Source: JAABYT01 sp964194585
GTDB taxonomy: Bacteria; Pseudomonadota; Gammaproteobacteria; HK1
Direction of reading: 5' to 3'
Length of the DNA stretch: 8,383 nucleotides
Assembly: GCA_964194585.1 (NCBI GenBank)
Contig: CAXMNG010000150.1
Coordinates: forward strand, 1 to 8,383
The notes below the pieces were generated by a model. It ran no database searches and had not been told where the DNA came from. It worked only from the letters and a program-made list of their open reading frames with translations. Below, in pieces: positions 1-6,211 of this stretch (its first letter is position 1; each line of letters opens with the position of its first letter). The translations under genes and the position numbers were made by a program.

Positions 1-539
1 CTTTTCCATTCCGGCTCCGGCGGTGTATAACCAGGGCGGGGTGAGTAGATCGACGGCTCGACGAATTCCATCTTCGGCACACTTCGCGGGCAATTGTAGT
101 AGATGTGATCGGCAATAACGCAAACGAGTCGTTTCGCTCCAGGCAAGTCGGCATACTCTTCTTCGTTTTCGATAATCCGGGCCCGCCCGTTGATTCGCAG
201 TCGTGTGCTTTTCGCGTCAAACTTGACGAACAGGATCCCAACGTTGGGGTTCTTCAGAATGTTGCCCAGGCTCCTGTACATCCGATTTCCGTCGTAGTCC
301 GGCCAGGCAAGCTCGTTCGGTGCCGTTACCCGGACAAACCCCGGCATGCCCCCTTTGATTGAGCAATCGACGCTGTCTTGCCAAGTCGTGGCGAGAAAGA
401 AAAAAGGCGTACTCTCGATGAATGCTTTGTCGTCATCGGTGAATGTCGTGTGCCTGCGGTGCTGCTCGAGACGGTCGGCGACCTTGCGCCCGCCGTAACG
501 GTCCTGCAGCTCGCGCATTCCGTCATGATACATGCTCAT
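1..539 (-). CDS. Pyridoxamine 5'-phosphate oxidase-family (FMN split-barrel) protein, partial
   Basis: The frame stays open from an ATG at 539 to the left edge (179 full codons), so the C-terminus is missing. A GGGAGG ribosome-binding site lies five bases upstream of the ATG, which fixes the start; a second in-frame ATG is two codons on. The N-terminus begins MSMYHDGMRELQDRYG. Residues about 46-71 (FFFLAT, then DCSIKGGMPGFVRV) and 81-105 (PDYDGNRMYRSLGNI, then NPNVGILF) match the split-barrel core of PPOX-like flavoproteins, which bind FMN or a related cofactor. A NCPR..PKM stretch near residues 150-158 is also typical of this subgroup. The family includes oxidases and reductases of unknown substrate; true PNPOx activity in vitamin B6 synthesis is not implied. 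It is divergent from ddl, and the inverted repeat at 575-620 overlaps its probable promoter. The family call is firm, the reaction unknown. Confidence 0.85.
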   Translation of the reverse strand, partial: MSMYHDGMRELQDRYGGRKVADRLEQHRRHTTFTDDDKAFIESTPFFFLATTWQDSVDCSIKGGMPGFVRVTAPNELAWPDYDGNRMYRSLGNILKNPNVGILFVKFDAKSTRLRINGRARIIENEEEYADLPGAKRLVCVIADHIYYNCPRSVPKMEFVEPSIYSPRPGYTPPEPEWK

Positions 540-566
540 GGTGGCCTCCCTATCCGTTTGTAGCCG

Positions 567-595
567 ATACTAAAGTAATTTCGAGGAAATGTTCC
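567..595 (-). promoter_or_regulatory. Possible sigma70-type promoter of the PPOX-like gene
   Basis: Reading the minus strand, a GGAACA (590-595, three of six bases matching the -35 consensus) is followed after exactly 17 bases by TAGTAT (567-572, four of six matching the -10 consensus). The implied transcript start lies near 560, giving a leader of about 20 bases that carries the GGGAGG site. The 17-base spacer (573-589) contains the whole left arm of the inverted repeat. The -35 match is weak, so this is a plausible rather than a sure promoter. Confidence 0.35.
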
Positions 596-620
596 CGCGG
601 AAGCGTTTCCTCGAAATTAC
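575..620. repeat. Perfect 15-bp inverted repeat, candidate operator
   Basis: GTAATTTCGAGGAAA (575-589) and its exact reverse complement (606-620) are separated by 16 bases. Each arm also contains an 11-base near-palindrome of the form TTTC-N3-GAAA, centred at 584 and 611. The spacer holds an inner TTCC-CGC-GGAA. It lies in the divergent spacer between the PPOX-like gene and ddl, with the left arm between the proposed -35 and -10 of the PPOX-like gene. No run of T follows on either strand, and the flanking genes point away, so a terminator is unlikely. A repressor or activator binding site is the best guess; a small dispersed palindromic element is the alternative. Confidence 0.6.
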
Positions 621-781
621 CTTGATGTCGCCTCTGTCAGTGCGGAGCTTCGACGATGACACGCGAAGATTTCGCGCTGATCCACCGATACTGGTCTACA
701 GTCACGATTGGGCGGCGATTGGCCAGAATTCTGCCACTTTCCCCCACCACGCTTGTAAGACCAGCAGATGAGGACTTGGCC

Positions 782-1900
782 TTGCCAGAGAAACGACTAC
801 GTGTCGGTATCCTGTTCGGCGGCCGCTCGGCGGAGCACGAAGTGTCGCTGCGTTCAGCGCAGTCGATCATGCAGGCCATGGATCGGGCCAAGTATGAGCT
901 CGTCCCCATCGGCGTCAGCAAGGCCGGTGAATGGCTGCGTTTGGACAGCAACGCCCTGGAAGGATCCGCCCAGACCCTGATATTGCAAGGCGAGCGCGTG
1001 GCGCTGCTGCCTCACCCGGAGGACCAGTCACTGGTACCCCTGGACAACGGAGCCGGTGTCGCGGCAGGCCCGCAAAAGCCCCTGGATGTGGTTTTTCCCG
1101 TCATGCATGGACCCTTGGGCGAGGACGGCACGGTGCAGGGGTTGTTGGAGCTCGCCGACATCGCTTACGTGGGATCCGGTGTCCTGGGATCCGCCGTGGG
1201 CATGGACAAAGCCGCCATGAAGGCACTGTTTCTGCAACGGCGATTGAACATCACGCCCTACCGCGTATTCCTGCGCAAGCACTGGCAGAACGACGCCGAA
1301 GCCGTGCAGGCCGAGTGCGAGGCCGCCTTCGCCTATCCCTGGTTCGTGAAGCCCGCCAACCTCGGATCCAGCGTCGGGATTTCAAAGGTCCACGACGCAA
1401 GTGAGCTGGGTCCGGCCATGGACGAGGCGGCCCGTTACGACCGCAAGCTGGTGGTGGAAGAAGCGGTAGCCCATGTCCGTGAGATCGAGGTCTCGGTCAT
1501 GGGTAACGACGAGCCGGCGGCATCGGTGGTGGGAGAAATTCTTCCCAGCCACGAGTTCTACGACTACGAGTCCAAGTACCTGGACAAGGCGACCCGGCTG
1601 ATCATTCCGGCGGATCTGCCCGAATCGGTGGCGAACCGGGTTCGAGAGATCGCCGTGGAAGCATTTCTGGCCCTGGATTGTGCGGGACTCGCGCGGGTGG
1701 ACTTCCTGATAGACGGGGAGACCCTGGAAATTTACCTCTCGGAAGTGAATACCATGCCTGGCTTCACCACCGTCAGCATGTATCCGAAGCTCTGGGAGGC
1801 ATCCGGGATCCCTTACCCCGCGCTCATCGACAAGCTCATCGAACTGGCCATGGAGCGCCACGCGGAAATACGCGGCAATCGCAGAAGCCTCGCCGAATAA
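782..1900 (+). CDS. ddl: D-alanine--D-alanine ligase, DdlA type
   Basis: This cytoplasmic ATP-grasp enzyme joins two D-Ala using ATP, giving the dipeptide for peptidoglycan precursors. From a TTG start at 782 the protein is 372 residues, close to E. coli DdlA (364). Visible motifs: GILFGGRSAEHEVSL (about 9-23, with catalytic Glu20), HGPLGEDG (109-116), KPANLGSSVG (190-199, ATP Lys190 and Ser196), KY in the omega loop (Tyr266), and metal ligands Asp307, Glu321 and Asn323 in SEVNTMPGFT. A Tyr at the omega-loop position marks D-Ala-D-Ala rather than D-Ala-D-lactate ligases. I chose TTG 782 because GAGG (770-773) sits eight bases upstream and MPEKRLRVG fits the family N-terminus. The frame is open back to an ATG at 656 that also has a GGAG eight bases upstream; that would add 42 residues with no family counterpart and weaker codon bias. 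TTG 776 is a third option. Confidence 0.93.
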   Translation: MPEKRLRVGILFGGRSAEHEVSLRSAQSIMQAMDRAKYELVPIGVSKAGEWLRLDSNALEGSAQTLILQGERVALLPHPEDQSLVPLDNGAGVAAGPQKPLDVVFPVMHGPLGEDGTVQGLLELADIAYVGSGVLGSAVGMDKAAMKALFLQRRLNITPYRVFLRKHWQNDAEAVQAECEAAFAYPWFVKPANLGSSVGISKVHDASELGPAMDEAARYDRKLVVEEAVAHVREIEVSVMGNDEPAASVVGEILPSHEFYDYESKYLDKATRLIIPADLPESVANRVREIAVEAFLALDCAGLARVDFLIDGETLEIYLSEVNTMPGFTTVSMYPKLWEASGIPYPALIDKLIELAMERHAEIRGNRRSLAE

Positions 1901-1921
1901 ACGCCATCGGTTGAAAACACG

Positions 1922-2566
1922 TCAGCGCCTGGTCGACAGCGCCAGATGCAACGCGAGCCCACCCAGCACCGAAGCAGTGAACCAGCGCTGGTACTGCCAC
2001 ACGCGCGGATGCATGGATAACCAATCGCCGATGCGACCGAAGAACAGCGCCACCAGAAGATTGACGGTGTTACCGCCGACGTTGAATATTAATCCCAGCA
2101 GGATGAATTGCATGAAGGGACTGCCGCGGGCCGGGTCGATGAACTGTGGCATGAAGGATAAGTAAAACAACGCCGACTTCGGGTTGACGATGTTGGTGAC
2201 GATGCCCTGCACGTAAATTCGGCTCAGGCCTTCCGTGCGAAGCTTGCCGACGGCGATTTCGTCGTTGGGCGTGCGCAGAATCCGGTAGGCCAGGTAGCAG
2301 AGGTAAGCAGCGCCCAGGTAACGCACGATGTCGTAGGCGAGTGTCGACGCCGCGAGTATCGCCGACATTCCCAGAGCGGCGATCAGACAATTGATGAATG
2401 ACCCGGTGGAGAGACCCAATACCGATACGAACGCAGCACCGCTGCCCTGCCCGACGCCGCGAGCGACCGCATAGAGCATACCCGGCCCCGGCGATATCCC
2501 CACCGCCAGAGCCGCGACCATGAACACGCTCAGCGACGACCATTCGGGCAGCAGAGAAAATCCCAT
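1922..2566 (-). CDS. LysE/RhtB-family amino-acid exporter
   Basis: A 214-residue, strongly hydrophobic inner-membrane protein with about six predicted membrane segments (roughly 10-31, 43-65, 75-96, 118-139, 150-173 and 194-211). The family signature GISPGPGMLYAVARGVGQG (23-41) follows the first segment, and TNIVNPKSALFY (124-135) matches the second conserved family block. LysE/RhtB proteins export amino acids such as lysine, arginine, threonine, homoserine or leucine by proton or ion antiport; the substrate cannot be read from sequence. Start ATG 2566 gives the usual N-terminal length; a GGGG lies seven bases upstream. It ends 21 bases from the ddl stop, tail to tail, and is divergent from the racemase gene, so it sits between two D-alanine-related genes. 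That hints at, but does not show, export of an amino acid made or used by them. Confidence 0.88.
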   Translation of the reverse strand: MGFSLLPEWSSLSVFMVAALAVGISPGPGMLYAVARGVGQGSGAAFVSVLGLSTGSFINCLIAALGMSAILAASTLAYDIVRYLGAAYLCYLAYRILRTPNDEIAVGKLRTEGLSRIYVQGIVTNIVNPKSALFYLSFMPQFIDPARGSPFMQFILLGLIFNVGGNTVNLLVALFFGRIGDWLSMHPRVWQYQRWFTASVLGGLALHLALSTRR

Positions 2567-2583
2567 ATCAGTGCCCCGCCTGG

Positions 2584-2601
2584 CGCACGGTTCCCCGTGC
2601 G
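2584..2601 (-). promoter_or_regulatory. Hairpin in the exporter leader, GGAA tetraloop
   Basis: CGCACGG (2584-2590) and CCGTGCG (2595-2601) form a perfect 7-bp stem around a four-base loop. On the exporter strand the loop reads GGAA, which fits the stable GNRA tetraloop class. The hairpin ends 17 bases before the exporter ATG, just upstream of the GGGG that may serve for ribosome binding. It could tune translation, act as a DNA operator in the divergent region, or be chance in GC-rich DNA. Confidence 0.35.
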
Positions 2602-2708
2602 TGGACGTCGTACCGATGGCTGAAGTAGATTCCCATGATTCACGGTCACCTTGGCAAGGGAATGTGCAGGGCCCGCATAGCTTAACCGCAGAACCGATTA
2701 CACCGACA

Positions 2709-3827
2709 GTGACCGAGATAAAAGAATACGGCGGCTGGCTGGAGCTGAGCCGCGCGGCACTTCACCATAACCTGGCTGGCGTCAGACGCCTGGTGGAGCC
2801 CGCGCAGATCATGGCGGTGGTCAAGGCCAATGCCTATGGCGCGGGGGCCACCGGCATGGCCCGCGTTCTCCAGGATGGCGGGGTGACCCGCTTTGCGGTT
2901 GCCACGGTGGACGAAGCTGTTGCGCTACGCGAAGCCGGAATCGGCGGGGACATTCTGTGTCTCACCTACTTCGACCGCAGCGATGCAGAGGCGATTCGAC
3001 ACCATGATCTGACGTTCACGGTGTTTTCGGAAGGCGGCGTGTCGACCCTGGCTGCGATTGCCCGCGAAACCGGCGGGCGCTTGCGCGTCTGGGTAAAGGT
3101 AGACACGGGTCTCAGCAGGCTGGGCGTGCCCATCGAAGAAGCCGTTGCTTTCGTCGACGGCATTCTTCGCGACACGCCCCTGGACATCACGGGCATCTAC
3201 AGTACCTTGACCGAGGACCGTGATCGCGACAGGCAGCAGCTCGCGCGCTTACTCGCACTGCGCCAACAGCTCCCGCCCGCCTTCGACGCCGCCTGGAGCC
3301 TTGCGTCCAGCCACGGAATTCTGACCATGCCCGAGAGTAGCCTTGACGTCGTGCGCCCGGGGGTCATGCTGCTGGGCTTCCCGCCCAGCGAACGGTCGAG
3401 AATGGATGCGGATCGGGTCGCCCGCGCGGATCTGAGATCCGTAGCCACCTGGAAGACGCGCATATCCGGCGTGAAGACGGTGGCGGCCGGTGAGCATGTG
3501 GGTTACGGGCAGCGATTTCCGCTGGCCGAAGATACCCGCGTGGCGAGTTTGATGGCAGGTTGGTCCGACGGCTACTCGGGGTCGCCGGAAGGACAAAGCT
3601 GCGTACTGGTGAGCGGCCGCCGCTGTTCGGTGCTCGCCCTCAGTGCCAATACCACCCTCGTGGACGTGACCGCCATCGACTCGGCCAGGGCCGGCGACGA
3701 GGCCGTGCTACTGGGCCGGCAGAGCAATGTAGAAATCGACCTCGAAGAGCTCGCCCGGGCAGGGGGTGGCGTTTATCGAATGCTTGCCGGGATCCCCGCA
3801 CGGGTACCACGCATCTGGACCCGGTAG
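2709..3827 (+). CDS. alr: Alanine racemase-family PLP enzyme, atypical active site
   Basis: Fold-type III PLP racemase; the classical member interconverts L- and D-Ala in the cytoplasm. From GTG 2709 it has 372 residues, normal for the family. The PLP lysine is Lys39 in VVKANAYGAG, with Tyr43; KVDTGLSRLG (130-138) carries the substrate Arg137; VRPGV has Arg216; VGYG has the second catalytic base, Tyr266. Compared by eye with Geobacillus Alr, several conserved positions differ: AYGHG is AYGAG, the His of THxA is Thr166 (STLT), the Asn of ANS is Ser200 (SSH), and Met-Asp in the CMD motif is Ala-Asn (313-314). Catalytic Lys and Tyr remain, so it is probably active, but the substrate may not be Ala. 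The start is uncertain: no clear ribosome-binding site precedes GTG 2709, and GTG 2664, ATG 2616 and ATG 2520 are in frame; the last would overlap the exporter gene. The HAD gene follows 76 bases later. Confidence 0.85.
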   Translation: MTEIKEYGGWLELSRAALHHNLAGVRRLVEPAQIMAVVKANAYGAGATGMARVLQDGGVTRFAVATVDEAVALREAGIGGDILCLTYFDRSDAEAIRHHDLTFTVFSEGGVSTLAAIARETGGRLRVWVKVDTGLSRLGVPIEEAVAFVDGILRDTPLDITGIYSTLTEDRDRDRQQLARLLALRQQLPPAFDAAWSLASSHGILTMPESSLDVVRPGVMLLGFPPSERSRMDADRVARADLRSVATWKTRISGVKTVAAGEHVGYGQRFPLAEDTRVASLMAGWSDGYSGSPEGQSCVLVSGRRCSVLALSANTTLVDVTAIDSARAGDEAVLLGRQSNVEIDLEELARAGGGVYRMLAGIPARVPRIWTR

Positions 3828-3903
3828 CTGTCGACCTGGCGCATGGCGAAGCGCCGCCGGATCTCCGATCATGGCAGGCCATTGACACGACAATGGAAAC
3901 GAC

Positions 3904-4521
3904 ATGGGCAAGACTCTGACGGCTGTGATATTCGACATGGACGACGTTCTTTGCCGGTATCACTTCGACAAACGCCTGGTGCGGCTGTCAAAGATGACGG
4001 GAGTGGCGGCAGAGATCATCAACGAGGTCATCTGGAAACAGGGCTTCGACGAGGAAGCCGACGCCGGCCGCTACACCGCCGAGGAGTACCATCGTTTGTT
4101 CTGCGAGCGTATCGGCGCAAGCTTGAGCAAAGAACAGTGGCTGGAAGCAAGAACCATCTCCATGGAACCCGACCACGAGGTGCTGGACATGGCGCGTCGG
4201 GTCAAGCGCAACGCGGTCCTGTCACTGCTGACCAACAACGGCCCCCTGCTCAAGGAATCCATCCACCGGGTATTTCCCCAGGTCGCCGAGATTTTCGCTG
4301 AGCGCGCGCATTTCTCCTTCGAGTTCGGCGTCTGCAAGCCCGACCCTCGGGTGTTTCTGCGCCTGGTCCATCGTCTGCAAGTGGATCCGGGAGAGACGTT
4401 GTTTATCGACGACACTGCATCCTATATTGAAGGGGCAATGAAGGCGGGGCTGTTGACGCATCATTTTCGATCGGCGTCACGATTGCGCACGGCGCTGGAA
4501 GAATACGGATTGCTCCGCTAG
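3904..4521 (+). CDS. HAD-superfamily hydrolase (phosphatase-like)
   Basis: A 205-residue protein with all four HAD motifs in order: DMDDVL (11-16; nucleophile Asp11, acid/base Asp13), LLTNN (108-112, Thr110), GVCKPDP (142-148, Lys145) and FIDD (167-170, metal-binding Asp169/170). A helical cap between motifs I and II (about 16-100) fits subfamily IA, as in the sugar-phosphate phosphatase YihX. Family members usually remove phosphate from small metabolites; the substrate here is unknown. ATG 3904 starts six residues before the first beta strand and has GGAAAC upstream. It lies 76 bases after the racemase gene on the same strand, with no clear terminator between them, so co-transcription is likely. 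Its TAG overlaps the TAG of the convergent decarboxylase gene (CTAG, 4518-4521). Confidence 0.85.
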   Translation: MGKTLTAVIFDMDDVLCRYHFDKRLVRLSKMTGVAAEIINEVIWKQGFDEEADAGRYTAEEYHRLFCERIGASLSKEQWLEARTISMEPDHEVLDMARRVKRNAVLSLLTNNGPLLKESIHRVFPQVAEIFAERAHFSFEFGVCKPDPRVFLRLVHRLQVDPGETLFIDDTASYIEGAMKAGLLTHHFRSASRLRTALEEYGLLR

Positions 4522-6122
4522 GCGCCTGTAGACAAATAGGGCGCGTCCTGGCGCACCTCTATCAGGGTCGGCACGTCGGCAGACAGAGCGTGCGCAATGG
4601 CGCCGGCGAAGGCATCGAGACTATCGGGACGCACCGCGTGGCAACCGAATGCGCGCGCAAGGGCCTGGTAATCGGGATTGCGCGGATTGACGCCGACCTC
4701 CGGAATGCCTTTCGCGATCATGTCGTCACGGATCTGGCCCAGGCCGTCGTTGTTCCACAGAACGATCACCAATGGCAGCCGCAACTCGGCGGCCGTAGCC
4801 AGCTCCTGAATCGTGAACAGCAGTCCACCGTCGCCTGCCAGGGCCACCACCGCGCGATGCGGTGCACCCAACCGCGCGCCGATGGCAGCGGGCAGAGCAT
4901 AGCCGAGGGTGCCGTAGCCGTTGGGGTGGAACCAGCTACGCGGCTTGGCGCAAGCGTAGTACGTGTTCCCGGTGTAGGCGATCTGCGTCATGTCCGAGAC
5001 CACGATGGCGTCCGCGGGCAGTGCGCCGCGCATGCCATCGAGCACCTGCATGTGGGTGCGGGACAACGGCGACATCGCCTCTACGCTCTGTCTGCGCACG
5101 GTGTCGAGCTCGGTGGTAGTGACGGTGCAAGCCGTTCCGCCCACGGCATCTTCGAGGGCCTCGAGCGCGTGACCGGCGTCACCGATCAGGGCGACGCCGG
5201 CCGGATAATCGCGCTGCGCCGCCATGGCGTCGATATCGATGCGAATGAGCTTGCCATTGATGGGCAGGCGCTCTATCCAGGAATCCGTCTCCGCGAGCTC
5301 GGTACCCACCGCCACCACCAGATCCGCCGACGCGAGCAGATCCTGCACCGGCCCAAGGGACAGCGTGGCACCCAGACAGAGGAGATGATCGTCAGCGATA
5401 ACGCCCTTGGCCGCGTTGGTGACGATAACCGGCGCCCGCAGAGCGACCGCGAAACGCTCCAGGGTATCGGCGCAGGCGATACTGCCGCCGCCGGCGATGA
5501 ATACGGGCCGGCTTGCCTTCTGCAACAATCCGGCTGCTTCGCGGATCGCTTCGGCCGACGGTGACGGCAGCGGCGGCGGCGTTCGCGCCTCGATGGCGAA
5601 ATTCGCCGGCTCTGTCAGCACGTCCAATGGCAGAGCAATATGCACCGGCCGCGGCCGCGCGCTGGCAAACCCGGTAAAGGCCCGGGCCAGCAGCCCCGGC
5701 ACTTCGCTGGCGCGTAGCGCAGTCCCGCTGAAGGCCGTCAACGGGGCAGTCACAGCCTCCTGGGAGGTGATCTCGTGGAGGCGGCCACGTCCCATGCCGA
5801 GATCGGCGGTGGCGTTGACGCTGGTGAGCACCAGCATGGGCACGGAATCAGAATAGGCCTCGCCCATGGCGGTGGCGGCGTTGGTAACCCCGGGGCCGGT
5901 AATCAGAACGCACACCCCCGGCCGTCCCGTGGCCCGCGCATAGCCGTCGGCCATGAAGCCCGCACCCTGCTCGTGGCGCACGAGGATATGGCGGATCTTG
6001 CTCGCCGCCAGGCCCTTGTAGAGCTCCAGAGTATGTACGCCGGGCATACCGAAAACCGTGTCGACGCCATAAGCTTCGAGCAATGAGATGACGGCCCGCC
6101 CACAGCTTTCATTCTCAGCCAT
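4518..6122 (-). CDS. ThDP-dependent 2-oxoacid decarboxylase, like 5-guanidino-2-oxopentanoate decarboxylase
   Basis: A 534-residue thiamine-diphosphate enzyme. The N-terminal pyrimidine-binding domain has FGMPGVHTLELYKGL (about 24-38) and RHEQGAGFMADGYAR (49-63) with catalytic Glu51. The central domain runs from about 190 to 330. The C-terminal pyrophosphate domain has GDGG (430-433) and NN (457-458), the Mg-ThDP motif. GMPGVHTLELY, the LHE stretch and WNNDGLGQIRDDM resemble, from memory, Pseudomonas AruI, which decarboxylates 2-ketoarginine to 4-guanidinobutanal in the arginine transaminase pathway. The wider family includes acetolactate synthase and benzoylformate decarboxylase; no acetolactate synthase small subunit is adjacent. 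Start ATG 6122 (MAENESCGRAV) fits the family; an in-frame ATG at 6200 would add 26 residues with no family match. It is divergent from the aminotransferase gene and its stop overlaps the HAD stop. Fold and cofactor are firm, substrate moderate. Confidence 0.85.
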   Translation of the reverse strand: MAENESCGRAVISLLEAYGVDTVFGMPGVHTLELYKGLAASKIRHILVRHEQGAGFMADGYARATGRPGVCVLITGPGVTNAATAMGEAYSDSVPMLVLTSVNATADLGMGRGRLHEITSQEAVTAPLTAFSGTALRASEVPGLLARAFTGFASARPRPVHIALPLDVLTEPANFAIEARTPPPLPSPSAEAIREAAGLLQKASRPVFIAGGGSIACADTLERFAVALRAPVIVTNAAKGVIADDHLLCLGATLSLGPVQDLLASADLVVAVGTELAETDSWIERLPINGKLIRIDIDAMAAQRDYPAGVALIGDAGHALEALEDAVGGTACTVTTTELDTVRRQSVEAMSPLSRTHMQVLDGMRGALPADAIVVSDMTQIAYTGNTYYACAKPRSWFHPNGYGTLGYALPAAIGARLGAPHRAVVALAGDGGLLFTIQELATAAELRLPLVIVLWNNDGLGQIRDDMIAKGIPEVGVNPRNPDYQALARAFGCHAVRPDSLDAFAGAIAHALSADVPTLIEVRQDAPYLSTGA

Positions 6123-6129
6123 GGGCGGG

Positions 6130-6158
6130 ATTGTATCCTGCCCTGTACACGCACTCAC
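6130..6158 (-). promoter_or_regulatory. Possible promoter of the decarboxylase gene, leaderless arrangement
   Basis: On the minus strand, TACAAT (6130-6135, five of six bases of the -10 consensus) sits only seven bases before the ATG at 6122. A weak GTGAGT (6153-6158, three of six) lies 17 bases further upstream. If used, transcription would begin at or next to the ATG, giving a leaderless message, which agrees with the absence of a ribosome-binding site before this start. The -35 match is poor. Confidence 0.3.
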
Positions 6159-6211
6159 GGGCCGTTTAGAGTCCCGGCTTTCTGGAACTTCCCGACGCAT
6201 GAAATTGACAA

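Noticed and set aside
1382..1861. 159-codon minus-strand frame inside ddl
   Set aside because: It is antisense to the conserved ligase core, has low-complexity composition and matches no known domain.
2651..2681. TTGGCA followed by CATAGC as a promoter for the racemase gene
   Set aside because: The spacing is 19 bases and the -10 matches only three of six positions; not convincing.
782..3827. D-cycloserine biosynthetic cluster
   Set aside because: Only a housekeeping-type Ddl, a racemase-family gene and an exporter are seen; none of the ureidoserine pathway enzymes is present.
3838..3855. GGCGC/GCGCC hairpin between the racemase and HAD genes as a terminator
   Set aside because: The stem is only five pairs with an eight-base loop and no T run; readthrough into the HAD gene is expected.
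4590..5564. 324-codon open frame on the plus strand antisense to the decarboxylase gene
   Set aside because: The translation is Arg/His/Gly-rich with no recognisable domain, and the opposite strand holds a complete ThDP enzyme; it is a by-product of GC-rich codon use.
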